Source: a virus. Taken from it: DNA of 42,436 nt. Below the pieces are notes generated by a model. The model did no database searches. It was not told the origin of the DNA and saw nothing but the letters and a program-made list of their open reading frames with translations. Positions within the stretch are counted from its first letter, which is position 1. Each line of letters starts with the position of its first letter. Below, in pieces: positions 29,401 through 35,098 of the stretch. The stretch covers positions 1-42,436 of IMG/VR virus record IMGVR_UViG_3300025652_000152; one strand, written 5' to 3'. Made by a program: the position numbers and the translations under genes.

Positions 29401-31159
29401 CTATAGTAGAGTTGGTAGGCTTACCTGGTACAGCAATATCAATCTTCTTTTTAAGCTCTAGGAACTCATCAATTTTCCCATCAATCCTATTGATTATTTC
29501 TTTAGGATTAAAATCAATACTAGGGTCTATACCAAATGCTTTTGCAAACTCTTCTTTAGACATGTTACCAGCGTCTTCGAGCTGGTTTCTGTAGTACTTA
29601 AGAGTACCCAGGTTATCATGCATTATGACTTCGTTAGCCATCAACTGGAAAGCCATGTCTCTATGTGTCTTATGATCTCCTCTTTCAAGAGCAGCATTCA
29701 TAGCATTATAGTATGACTCATGTTCTGCAACAGCCTTAGCTCTGACACCAAGGTTATAAAACTGTGGAGAGTTCAAGGCGTTTATAGCCATTGCTCTTCT
29801 CCCTCTTTCTTTCTCCCTAGTCTCCTTATTTGCATAGTCCATAACAGCTCTACCACCCCCAGTAAAAGCACCAATCAATCCACCGAGAAGTAAAGAATCT
29901 AATCCTTCTTTTGTATCAAGGTCAGACCACGCTCCTACTAAAGCCTCAGACCAATCCTGTGGTCCTGATATAGGTCCAGTTGAACTTTGTGATGCAGCTA
30001 AGTCTTCAGCAGCCTGGGCTATCAGGAACTGTGAACCTTCCTCAAACGACTCAGTAAATAAACCTTTTACAGGTCTTCTAGCTATGTTGCCAGCTGCTCT
30101 ACGCATGAAACTTTGCTCAGCATATTTACCCCCAGACTTAGTTATCCCACGCATGTTAGGCCTCATACTCCTAAATCCTGGAGCTAGAGCTCTACCAAAC
30201 TGAATCCAGTTAGTTGTTCCTACAAGAGCTGTGTTAAATAAGTAGCCTACATTGGATACTTTACTTGCTATATCTCTTGCCTCTCTTCTGTCAGACCTGC
30301 TAAGCTCAGATATAGATACGCCTTTCTCCTCTGCCATAGTGTTCAAAGCAATTTGCTCTGAAGACTTTAAGATATCCCTAGCTTCTACAGCAGCCTCAGA
30401 GTGAGCCATTGCTGCTCCAACAGCAAATCTCTCAGCAGCATTTTGTACATAGTTTTTCTTAGCTATGTTGGATACCGTAGTCGTTACGTCCTCTCCCCTC
30501 TGCACAGCTTTCATGACCTTGTGGACATCGGACATCTTGTCCGCCCCAAAGAGACCTTTAGCTCCATACCTCAATGCTTTTGAACCAAGTTTTAAACTTT
30601 TTATAGCAGCACCACCTCCGACTAAAGAACCTGCAGCATAACCCAATCCGTTCACAAAGTCTTGTGACCAGAACGTAGCATAATTTAAATTCTCAAAACC
30701 TATAGCTTCTTGCTCTGCTTTGGTTTTGTAGATTGGAAGAGTGTGCTCCATCCAATCCTTAAACTCGTCTACGTATTTACCCGTGGTGTTGTTCCAAAGA
30801 CGATCAATGTCACCACTATATATAGATTCCCCAATACCATTAACAAGACCTGCAACTCCTTCTACAGCTGTAGCTCCCATTATTCCTAAGCCCTTACCTA
30901 TTCCCCGCACCCACTGCTCAGATTTTGGTTGGTTCTGTGCACGTATCTCGTTAATATCAACTCCAGGTCTAAGGTTAACATTATAGTCTAAGTAAGATTG
31001 CCTACTCCCATCGAGCTTCATTTGAACGGGAAGCTCTACTACATTGTTCTTCCTGTACGAAGTAGCAACCTTTCCTGTAAATGGATCTAAAGGTTTTTCA
31101 CCTTTCTCGATAGGTAAAGCAGTGAACGGATCAATTGCTTGATTTTTATTGTCATCCAT
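14492..31159 (-). CDS. Giant multidomain virion RNA polymerase protein (5,555 aa)
   Basis: This gene fills 39% of the window without a break. An aspartate triad DFDVD at residues 3503-3507, preceded by Gly-Ser and followed by KLFVIFPE, matches the catalytic loop of the crAss-like virion RNA polymerase (D3503, D3505 and D3507 would bind Mg). HEGFH at 2066-2070 (with an acidic EEKMAEDF downstream) and HEFGH at 4290-4294 (candidate third ligand E4338) are two zincin-like sites. Residues 1780-2000 look like a nucleotidyltransferase. Residues 60-220 and the final 230 residues are Gly/Ala-rich or hydrophobic, as in ejected internal virion proteins. Low-complexity Pro/Lys linkers lie near residues 850-880. 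Crass-like phages carry this region as one to three genes; here it is one. The proteases may cut it into parts. Confidence 0.85.
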   Translation of the reverse strand: MDDNKNQAIDPFTALPIEKGEKPLDPFTGKVATSYRKNNVVELPVQMKLDGSRQSYLDYNVNLRPGVDINEIRAQNQPKSEQWVRGIGKGLGIMGATAVEGVAGLVNGIGESIYSGDIDRLWNNTTGKYVDEFKDWMEHTLPIYKTKAEQEAIGFENLNYATFWSQDFVNGLGYAAGSLVGGGAAIKSLKLGSKALRYGAKGLFGADKMSDVHKVMKAVQRGEDVTTTVSNIAKKNYVQNAAERFAVGAAMAHSEAAVEARDILKSSEQIALNTMAEEKGVSISELSRSDRREARDIASKVSNVGYLFNTALVGTTNWIQFGRALAPGFRSMRPNMRGITKSGGKYAEQSFMRRAAGNIARRPVKGLFTESFEEGSQFLIAQAAEDLAASQSSTGPISGPQDWSEALVGAWSDLDTKEGLDSLLLGGLIGAFTGGGRAVMDYANKETREKERGRRAMAINALNSPQFYNLGVRAKAVAEHESYYNAMNAALERGDHKTHRDMAFQLMANEVIMHDNLGTLKYYRNQLEDAGNMSKEEFAKAFGIDPSIDFNPKEIINRIDGKIDEFLELKKKIDIAVPGKPTNSTIGDWVRGANTEEAKKQRADEEEYRNLLYDYSWKESDISNRIQSLVDNLNSATRGEAVTEEVLEGPLTKEEVEETGKPITESAELLGKKPYVSMTDKAQKKLQDAVDRIQDPLLRQEMQRQKDDLVKLSANKARAVFALEQLMSSPETRVAFIERKRASEKQAMMEQSKAKVEDIIKSTITEAQMASFAESEQFKDLPPEYQSKIREEQTRRRGHEYALQQDHKEKTLKELEQRLELISTLENKSQAQEVEALILKSSIEDRKKNPHKEPAPKPEPKPEPSPKEKPEKKTNKQKQKTQADKHTKRFRDATDPIKKLTAAYRLLNHFNLSQEKGLDSMLDPDVLLEVNDTIEELKKEGYEIIEHKGKKYDGGMNPEVRDYIEDETLGEGKEIIDFVFEPEIRKDGKLIKEAIIRVRKGVSKVAKGDGSTKVVPDAEEGKPAVVELLGGEFENDKGKVIYDEAGNLVPGHDASKPFEVNRSFVKTPEGVEALREKGVEFKMSEEYDFLNRDGSKNGKKGKAILVYAAGTDIILGTLPDPKRNTTSATIAKLLETQESVPGKVETLRFGGAGNLIQGAEIVPAADVINLETDSVASIGIVKDQNVIFGQPLQGREFGDLQTRRINQRFLNGQVVMAIQYPNGQFGSIPFSTLDVGQEGLDLLKKELEKGVDGYTLENLRIKMGIARELIPGVTKLTILPSESNGLLFRFFVGEHAVQMTDDNVLKMLRIGPFEFEIGKIVEEHGVDNRINYKYVSDPNVSRASALEVESALVGGGEFSNIVRGSKRQVDEDLLNTNPKNFTGSRGVTHKDYYTYLMNEVLRTDTRFVDGLPTFDVGIEMSIDAQVTADQAVEQTELKKQSGPKRTTAPTGGAGKLKPKKGRRSRRGDASKVTPPKPEAPKSSETETEITYKNNVYVVTFEGLGGKNNIVNKKTGKEILTTSSVGKNVMDLWQTVEDNKQRGTDDDSYTTSEVPFRLEEDRLAQDVLLDLLERYGFEINTADNLLINLAAKKIDLNTMDNSQVAEALATPLSRMIMESKDSDQLRKAIRNSIRFPLQAEKARDEVQAERDKIKKDKIANNERFKESSFDKQTREQKQKAEDRVVDSILVDLLKEGFDKKLAEETGINRSLYKRVKSFIDGIIDYLRGALSPSVKKDLELINEKVQLVVENSFMPGEFIKLQKKPGFKKVNFQEAFNGDQAAHVIQTELSKNPNFILTGSIAFAAQGSTYRSGDNIVHDLDYVVLEDGEEAGQYLMDKFPAAEKVYGPFNPGGAEITTYLVPPGMYKIANMQRMKDIPADNVPLHKTWARKTQGRGSGKVVYYELHHIETDEVVGTFYLDVELDPNGNIVSEVEIKEGITGMFIDLFANSKQGLDYIKEPFTGSDGLTRDVKLSRFDVPFGSKLLMGRNKDIWDYNRFVPKERVGVRRPRKTIDPAKAKSWVEKRFGEGSAVIFDTVQKVDSAVVHGYMENAAVHLWSNAELGTEYHEGFHLFFRTMLSDKQRQQLYDEMLKKYGEPSVKAIARARRGKPNLSDAEARFLALEEKMAEDFRLAQINKQVPKTLGQRISKFFKDLMYYIKAIVTDRVGVQQAYHMLSENRIPTKFSRTAQSFSPGRAFMMRNYALDPDTHKELVDIATYLIREAISNNQFDVEAALGTKQTQDVIGGESAVKNWFLRNSYHVADSSGLGIGRPLNNEEFKKLKQAYDSENEEDLDAIEEELNLNAWAPTTDSNGNDIPLGMQGFDTTTLDDEESFSSFTSEEIISRAEDNAEQFRMVYDYWHDEFNELGGRSITGFRSDIVDGLKATGITIKDEQLVEEDDEGADKIYTKTNFQVDPASKLGKDFKVLLSTIPVENPEQSRFGFRRYISWKDVYNEMSGTVANANSFVEMVEMLDKRGNDLSTMKHVSNWVSNLPAPKQALLYAMLSQSMTEHRLVSLEQNEEAMAGGAAPAALVKIINSSVSSNQRYFRELWRDKSTSIDGIYKVNVSTDGTRTTLDTQIDQNVAARLQQYLAEYDNVGSTIPRKHELVAMMMMEMGLTIAPSTKEAILRLRDYLSTSGISVDEFFSNQTQHTNLRQIISTQMMPGKSNYSNVFNTEGKTMDYVAAEIMSRYESPKLSSFYTAFGDLRYPLNLTTDFHLTQRAIKKGEYAELMTNAVGHNVGDVGTIAYMLADNPQFQEQFEIVDIESIKYSYMGEDRIKEYSDMNYLESLAIDLAMFNRNMDTRMIAVDTQADRAKLSYTIMPNMRSEKSRQMFGVTEFGNDYVQSVARRAYLMDLHRMFVSHGHGEVDNRILRYHDGGSLNFQLGGNLEADTLFTSNYNVMRDAFEAVENGTEESELLRKFLDKEVQAFTARLEGYTQDIIDRFNGSENFATWMQQYVEPKNGYMKGDEINFLRDFVAMSVIGRMVSREFLRSGINYTKDGAAYVKRSGHSSTPGYLLALRGTLSDPEYGMPPTFNEVTVKDLITSISPTEFDTLRNALIKQLVPSDAAFGEKGNTYETLSDESREIIDRLLSPYGANNGTDAQAFITIDMYRFIQQGLGKWNTFEEKAYEKYISQPKGQRVWTGKPIKPMKPSYDYRNVVMINGRKHLVPIVHKNSYVVMTDQLVEGIPNMMNLLNYMETNNVQVANTDSAKKLGSFMPVDITDLANANIQTLDSRGLKFPQILPSKKKQEITFGRQPRKNMVANIKADQNYTVGGVKMRGRTMLNLYFKAVSGRLVQGHNSVMSELGLDAVQAATNNAERKSALAESVVKIREAVAEMNMEKTFTQNFIDSLEVAADADGNVTSSLPFSFPTLGPKLENLIMSKFRNEAYLMKLPGQEMVQFAEFGAHEVDGTLKFYEVEGDKVKGAQVDIGYDVLKRMGLDPDAPVEIIQEGLDELLGYRIPQQSKASMYVLKIRNVIQGEHAGIIRVPAATTTLMGSDFDVDKLFVIFPELEVLRNEKGEAVKVQKVKPDYSYLIRNLSTEDFSKIDPKVLNNIVFDTFYAVGSDVKHLTETTAVMDLPESVDPISQAMVMMGRPTEVSVDINNPHDRLLSSETAMLSIRLRGIYANAIAGRNVLETLVNVYGLSPKENSVIFHSGNTSEAKQEILVSEIEIDGFTFQSDQIMSMYLSAAVDSVNKPIHSIINDNAVTAPLTVFMLSVGYTPQEAITFMNIPVVKSITDGARSNNMTVKTYMDTMYGVISLPLDSDIITNSSDKKDTPSGIYLPEAADMAEIVRASDRGEELPENYNEGDYLFALQQMAGKAARLQNYHSLLSPDNIDQKGTIPLHQEMMDKGMNLRDDVFGGMVGAEELINKVLNKGERSYDIVGEFYDRGNVSLDMMSALGFVSNQPGVEEFKKKIKSMTNKKYLNEMQHRDINRMITHHLYTMPGSPIFDSGLLDLSFVESTFFDGGLQNIVLGMRNAVGVGENIVLNTLMPTTDFIEGKDFTYLKFNMSALDDIGKNQFSMLLEEMIQNPSMYGSEYTSIVQMFTKAVLSNSVITSGFTAGPTSYFNLIPQSYWNSLTNVEGEDFRTHANRQVRELNSQNELSSQFMDSFLMNYATHNIGKSTLFSSTTLSGVADSDTLPLKKKSEFVVVKDDLTGSRYLFQKFGDGIYKKIRTKGKQYRFNETHLRDSNGNPTQVSLIRSVQGTTRILPPKQSRDLDLGLRKETEVGYKAKVRRLSDAFAKAGIDITVTEGSLPKGVKGEVVGDTIVLDPSQITEDTTYHEFGHILLDMLPEDELDKYIQEITRLRPDLVKAVSGAYSDLQGRALGKEILTTAIGIEGAKIERKNPSKLRMLINRIIRAIGKVFGVRPDPAVVLAEELFAKNIRKEGLSGVYNDAMRRSVDLQDRVKQVFTQVNSSLKRQKAKLLAQKETETQKLKLKQVQAQLNSLNAIKERAAINQESIDDFLNFQQFVLNTTSKIENVLEDLQATEHKALTKEEIYTRLRVIDSLREDIDSLFSTNTENSTIFQMSQLIQNLNFDEIDSSEVKLILTDLDNASRRLADSREVYLDTIIPMMSKLLLTYADPILGAKIQKLKDHVMQTKDISGYRLSSTTNSTELKKLKADYRNSKKTTEPMTKEEYKAKALEIKLRDLDNKVPGKKQLDAELKRAHVQKSGYAATIDPIVYSNEMNVQLLSNALRSELQSANESTVDYVYDLEKVYEPFRTLMGGDVSPTKLNEKLITTKRVPLRNEDGNISSYMNVLALEEPFKTGEWYKERKLALEDMARKTNRPARGADRIEWQNWYKSFDAVTYDSLYSEWYANNSQGIPNAEKIWNGWNAKLNNTLLEINRLTEEGNPENRDAIAILEVEEQSLQRRIKNSRKESRLGVTYLNELAMPSNGSNGTKDYTNPLYNEIMSTPELKNYYTFLRDKYFEAQKRVGKSDLFVNAWDDYSYVLPSVRKNLVEDFKRKDYKEKESWISTAKEMFTKPFVRLDTDTEYGVMTDIDGDRVRHLPRYFTNLVPASDVSTDIAQSMTMFEHMSHQFEAKSKMTGLVNGMLAAHEAKGAMATAGGLGLIDKFKSNRFGKVVAKEKVNRELEHMRSWIDTVYYGELKESAEFGGVDFNKVSSAMQRATAANSLMLNTLQIFNQGVLDNLMIATESAAGEYWGPKDHLWAVKKYMTEGAALGDTDIISNKLAAQTKLAKVMQSVDAMVHIEDQLREVKGSKLRKIFNVNTGYAPQRGVEHQTSAVRMLALMKSTVPLDKNGNRIEIDGQEVDNLYDAFIENDKGRMILDPRVANTDVSKITAKLNGISKRTNQVKGKFDSSMADRNWFFSMLMLFRNYIPGNVRKIFGHPEGYHVDHELGQVTRGMIPSLMSAVANMAEDGISDGWATTSSTDKKNLNRIAVHLLSYLGAGMLYASLEDDDDDYASVFVAYQARRLQTELAGFLNPFDFFRMVQRPLATSNTVLNWLELGQHLAMSSAYATTGAFEDSVLYKRRQGKYKKGDLKLWNKFNKVIPTLNGWQTAFWTDGSTKNVAQKIKWFNL

Positions 31160-31160
31160 A

Positions 31161-33299
31161 TTACCTCAGTTGGATAAGATTATTGTTTACAGCCCCAGTG
31201 AATATGGGATTCTGCAAAGACTGGGTACCTGTCATTGACTTACCTTCAGAATCATAGACAATAACAGTCTGATCATCCAAGTTAAAATCTAAGGTACCAT
31301 AGAATGGTTTAGTAGGATCTTTTCCAATGGAACCAGCCCAGTCAAGTTCCATAACACCTGCCCCTCTGCCTTGAAGTATGTCAGAGTAACCACTGAGTTC
31401 CTGAATCAACTTCATTGCCGGGGTATTAAAGTAATCCTGCACGCTAGGTATTTGAAGACCACTACTCTGAGTAAGAGGTATCAAGAGCTCACCTTTACTA
31501 TCATCATCTGGATTATTGTAGTTAACCTTCATATGACTAGGAATACCATGCATAGGCAGAGATCTATTAACTAGAATATTTTCTACTTGCACATCCTCAG
31601 GTCTAATTCCAAAATCATCTAAGGTTACGGTCTCACCAGAATTAGGGTCTATTACAAACTGGTTAGATTTCAATCCTCCGTTATTGAAGTAGTCTTTAAC
31701 GTCTTGCTCCATAGCTTTAGATACTGCAGGCTTCATACCAAATGAACTTAGTGGTACATACTCTAGAGCCATCGAACCTGTTTCTCCTCTAGGGTCTTCC
31801 TTCACAGGAGCATTGTTTACCATGTAGTCTCTAAGATCTTGTTTTGCGTCATTATAATCTTGGTACTGACTATAAGCCATACCTGGGGATACACCTTCCA
31901 TAGCGTAAGCTGCTCCTAATTTAATAGCACTAAACAATCCTCCGCCTGAACTATGTAAAGGGTTATTCCTCACTCTATTCTCCAAGTCTTTATACTCAGG
32001 ATCATTCTTAGCTTGATCTCTATCGAGTCCGTATACATATTTAAATATGTTGTTCTTAGCTACCAAGTCTCTTTCAAGATCTTCTTTCTGCTCTTCCATA
32101 TATCTAAGTTCTTCTGGAGGCAGTCCACTTTCTTTACCTTCAGCTATTTCCTGCGTTAAAGAAACTACTTGTTTTTCTACTGCTTTTATCTCTTTGTCTG
32201 TTCCTTCAGCTGTTCCTCCCCCCGGAGTCTGATAATGAATAGCGTTGTCTGTGAACACAAGACCTGTTGCAGAAGAGCCAGAAGCAGAAGCTTCCATTTG
32301 AGCTTTAACTCCTTCTAGATATATAGGATTGTACTTTACAGTTCTCTTATTTACTGTATCCATCTGCTGCTTACCAGTAACTGCAGCTTGTCTGTATGTA
32401 TCTAGCATTGAGTTCTTTGCATCGAACTCCAGCTTACGTCTCATAGTCTCAGAGTTACCAGAATCTATAGCTTGTTGAATTTTACCAATAGCTTCTAAAT
32501 CAGGATTCTCAGCCTCTTTCAATTGATCTATTTCCTTATTAAGTGCAGCTACAATTTCTGAGTCTTCTTTGCCTAAGGTCATTCCTTGAGCTTTTCTGCC
32601 GTAGTAGCCTTGCACTCTAGGGTCATTAAATACTCCGTTTAGTGCTGCATTTACCTTGTCTGGGTGTATTTGCTTTATACCCTGAGTAGTACGTACATCG
32701 TACATACCATTATTAAAGCCTATGATATCCTGCACTACTAGGTTACCATCTACTGAGATATTGGTCATAGCTTTATTAATCATGTCCAACAACTTAGGAT
32801 CTTGCCAAGCCTTCACACCTTGAAAGTAGTTATTAGCCTCGCCCTCTTCATTAACTTCTAAACCTTTATAGGCAGATGTAGACAAGCCTAAGTTTATATT
32901 GTAATCATCTGCATCTATATCCCCTTTCTCCAGGGAGTCAGACAGTTGCTGCTGGTACGTCTGGTACCTTTTAAGATTTTCAGTTAAAGGAGCTGCACCT
33001 TTTTGATACAATGTACCAGCCCTCAGAACAGAGTTAGTAAAGTTGGAAAGATTGCCGAAGCTATTCTTTGATGCTTCCTGGGCTACAGCATTAAGAGCAC
33101 TATCTGTAGAAGATAAAAGATCTCTACGCATTTTCTGGTCACCTTCAAAAGGTGCTGCTTTCAATGAAGCAGCTTGCCTGCGCAGAGACTCGTTGTTTAT
33201 CAAATTATCCATATGGCGCTGATACGCCTTGTTCAAGCCTTCAGGGGTAGGATCTACATACCCGCTAATGACTTGACCAAACTGAGCTTTCTTTCTCAT
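31161..33299 (-). CDS. Putative internal virion (cargo-type) protein
   Basis: The 712-residue product is mostly helical, with long Gln/Ala/Asn/Lys-rich stretches (for example LKRYQTYQQQLSDSLEKGD) and a charged coiled-coil segment near residues 375-440. A short Gly/Ala hydrophobic stretch (GGGLFSAIKLGAAYAMEG) occurs at about residue 470. Nothing enzymatic is visible. Its place between the giant RNA polymerase gene and the Gln-rich protein gene matches crAss-like structural blocks, where such proteins are packed in the virion and ejected with the polymerase. The role is inferred from position. Stop and next start are separated by one base (TAATATG). Confidence 0.65.
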   Translation of the reverse strand: MRKKAQFGQVISGYVDPTPEGLNKAYQRHMDNLINNESLRRQAASLKAAPFEGDQKMRRDLLSSTDSALNAVAQEASKNSFGNLSNFTNSVLRAGTLYQKGAAPLTENLKRYQTYQQQLSDSLEKGDIDADDYNINLGLSTSAYKGLEVNEEGEANNYFQGVKAWQDPKLLDMINKAMTNISVDGNLVVQDIIGFNNGMYDVRTTQGIKQIHPDKVNAALNGVFNDPRVQGYYGRKAQGMTLGKEDSEIVAALNKEIDQLKEAENPDLEAIGKIQQAIDSGNSETMRRKLEFDAKNSMLDTYRQAAVTGKQQMDTVNKRTVKYNPIYLEGVKAQMEASASGSSATGLVFTDNAIHYQTPGGGTAEGTDKEIKAVEKQVVSLTQEIAEGKESGLPPEELRYMEEQKEDLERDLVAKNNIFKYVYGLDRDQAKNDPEYKDLENRVRNNPLHSSGGGLFSAIKLGAAYAMEGVSPGMAYSQYQDYNDAKQDLRDYMVNNAPVKEDPRGETGSMALEYVPLSSFGMKPAVSKAMEQDVKDYFNNGGLKSNQFVIDPNSGETVTLDDFGIRPEDVQVENILVNRSLPMHGIPSHMKVNYNNPDDDSKGELLIPLTQSSGLQIPSVQDYFNTPAMKLIQELSGYSDILQGRGAGVMELDWAGSIGKDPTKPFYGTLDFNLDDQTVIVYDSEGKSMTGTQSLQNPIFTGAVNNNLIQLR

Positions 33300-35098
33300 T
33301 TTCTACGCTTTTTACGTCTAACCTTATTAGACTTCTTGATGTATCTGCCTTTCCTAGCTTCTTCCTCCTTAGGCTTGAAAGCCTCTTCAACTTTAGAAGC
33401 TTGGTCGTTGACAACCTTTATATCTCTAGAGCCCATCCCAAACGGAGTATTGCCTTTGTATACATTAGCATAGTAGTCAGCAGCAGGTGCACCGTACTCC
33501 ATCATGTCACTCCCAAAGTTAGCATACTGCTGGTTATAGTCTTTAACAGTCTGAGTACCAATCTTACCAAGCTGATTCATAGCATTAATATCCTTCTGGA
33601 CATTCATTGCTTGAGCTCTGTTCTGCTGACCTACGTTAAACTGACCTGCTGCCATAGAAGCTTGCTGGTTACTTCTACGTATACCTACGTTAGTTCCCTT
33701 CTCCTGACCAGCTATTTGGATATTAGCTCTGTTCTCTTGGTCAGTAATACCACGTTGAGACTGCTGTCCTGCAGCTAAGTTCTTTTGTTGCATAGCAAGT
33801 GCTGCTGGGCCTGCAAGTCCTGAGCTAATTCCTGCAGATCCTGCTTGAGTCTGTTGTGCTGCAGCTGCGCGTTCTGGGTCTAGGTTTACTCTACCCATAC
33901 GAATCTCTTTCGCATAAGCAGGAGCCATTGACTTAGCAGTAAAGTCTTTATTGAGTGCAGCAAGAGGTCCTAATGCTTGGAGCGTAGTACCTGTCATCCT
34001 AGGTCTAAACTTAGCAGGGTCTCCTTCTGCTTCAGCAGCGGGAGCTTCTTCAGTCGGTGCAGTTTCTTCAGGAGCAGGCTCTGATTCATCTACAGGCTCT
34101 TCAAAATTACCTACATCCCATTCTGATGGATCCTCAGGCTTAGGCCCCTCAGGTGTTTGCTTGTATGGTACATAAGCACTAGCAGTTTGCGCACCAAGCT
34201 TACCATCTACCTTAATCTGCTGGTCTTCAGGAGCTTTCTCATTGTACTCTTTCTGGAATCTTTCCACGTCTTCAGGCTTAGATGGGTCAAAGTTCTCCCA
34301 ATCAAACCAAGGATTGTTCTCTTTAAGACCTGCTACTTCATCTGTCCCAACCTTCTCACCTTCTTTTTCATATGTCCCAAGCTCAGTCCTAGATTGTCCT
34401 TCTATAAAATCTCTAGCTTGTGACCCTTCAGGTGCAATTTCATATCCTTCAGCGTCAGAGTCTGCAGGCATTACATACCCACTGTCTTCAGCGAACTGAC
34501 CTTCTTGAGCTTTAATCTTACTGGGATCTCCATCACTACCCCTAAGTTCCTCATTGAGTCTAACATAGCGTGCAGTAATCTTAGCTGCTTCCATGTTATT
34601 CTTAGCTCTCTTGAGCTCTCTCTCAAGGTCTTCAGCTAAAGTGTTACCTGTAGCAGGGTTTTTGATGTGGTCAGATACTATGTATTCCTTTTCACCTTCT
34701 GTGGTGTCTACATCAACCTGCAACTCACCATCTTCTACCTCAAGGCCTGGCTTCTTCTTACCACCTTCTTCAAGTATGATACCACTGTCAGAGCCCATAC
34801 CAGCCTCGTCGTGCTTATTGCCGTGGAACTTAAATGCACCATACCCAATAGGCTGCATAACACCTCCTGGGAGTTTCTTAGCAGTCTCTTGCTCAACTTC
34901 TCCCCCAGTCTTCATGTTGCGCATGTTCTTAGCGAACTGCGCTCTACGTCTTAGAGTATCATTGTTACTATTCATTGCACGTTCTATGCATTGATCTGTA
35001 ACTTTACCCCCACAGTAATCTGTGAATGCGCCTATGGTTCCTTTCTTCTTCATCTGGCGTTTAGCCTTTTGAAGAAATCCATCTTTTTTGTTAGCCAT
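33296..35098 (-). CDS. Internal virion protein with peptidoglycan-binding-like segment
   Basis: The basic N-terminus is followed by TDYCGGKVTDQCIERAM (two Cys) and RRRAQFAKNMRN, a pattern I associate with crAss-like virion proteins. Residues 75-120 carry the FHGNKHDEAGMGSDSGI and GLEVEDGE motif seen in many Bacteroidota phage structural proteins. Around residue 281 (VERFQKEYN, then KVDGKLGAQTASAY) there is a match to the PG_binding_1 peptidoglycan-binding fold. An acidic Pro/Glu-rich linker follows, then a Gln/Ala/Asn-rich region (about 415-530) and a basic tail. It could grip cell wall during ejection. The gene overlaps its upstream neighbour as TAATG and its downstream one by ATGA. Confidence 0.7.
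   Translation of the reverse strand: MANKKDGFLQKAKRQMKKKGTIGAFTDYCGGKVTDQCIERAMNSNNDTLRRRAQFAKNMRNMKTGGEVEQETAKKLPGGVMQPIGYGAFKFHGNKHDEAGMGSDSGIILEEGGKKKPGLEVEDGELQVDVDTTEGEKEYIVSDHIKNPATGNTLAEDLERELKRAKNNMEAAKITARYVRLNEELRGSDGDPSKIKAQEGQFAEDSGYVMPADSDAEGYEIAPEGSQARDFIEGQSRTELGTYEKEGEKVGTDEVAGLKENNPWFDWENFDPSKPEDVERFQKEYNEKAPEDQQIKVDGKLGAQTASAYVPYKQTPEGPKPEDPSEWDVGNFEEPVDESEPAPEETAPTEEAPAAEAEGDPAKFRPRMTGTTLQALGPLAALNKDFTAKSMAPAYAKEIRMGRVNLDPERAAAAQQTQAGSAGISSGLAGPAALAMQQKNLAAGQQSQRGITDQENRANIQIAGQEKGTNVGIRRSNQQASMAAGQFNVGQQNRAQAMNVQKDINAMNQLGKIGTQTVKDYNQQYANFGSDMMEYGAPAADYYANVYKGNTPFGMGSRDIKVVNDQASKVEEAFKPKEEEARKGRYIKKSNKVRRKKRRK

Noticed and set aside
14492-31159. Long plus-strand open frames inside the giant gene and other minus-strand genes (for example 25442-25798 and 35803-36300)
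   Set aside because: They lie antisense to well-supported genes and are rich in Ser, Cys, Leu and Tyr, as expected of shadow frames. None shows a domain pattern.
14492-31159. Inteins or group I introns in the large genes
   Set aside because: The giant gene reads through without interruption, and I saw no intein splice-junction pattern or intron-like gap between motifs.
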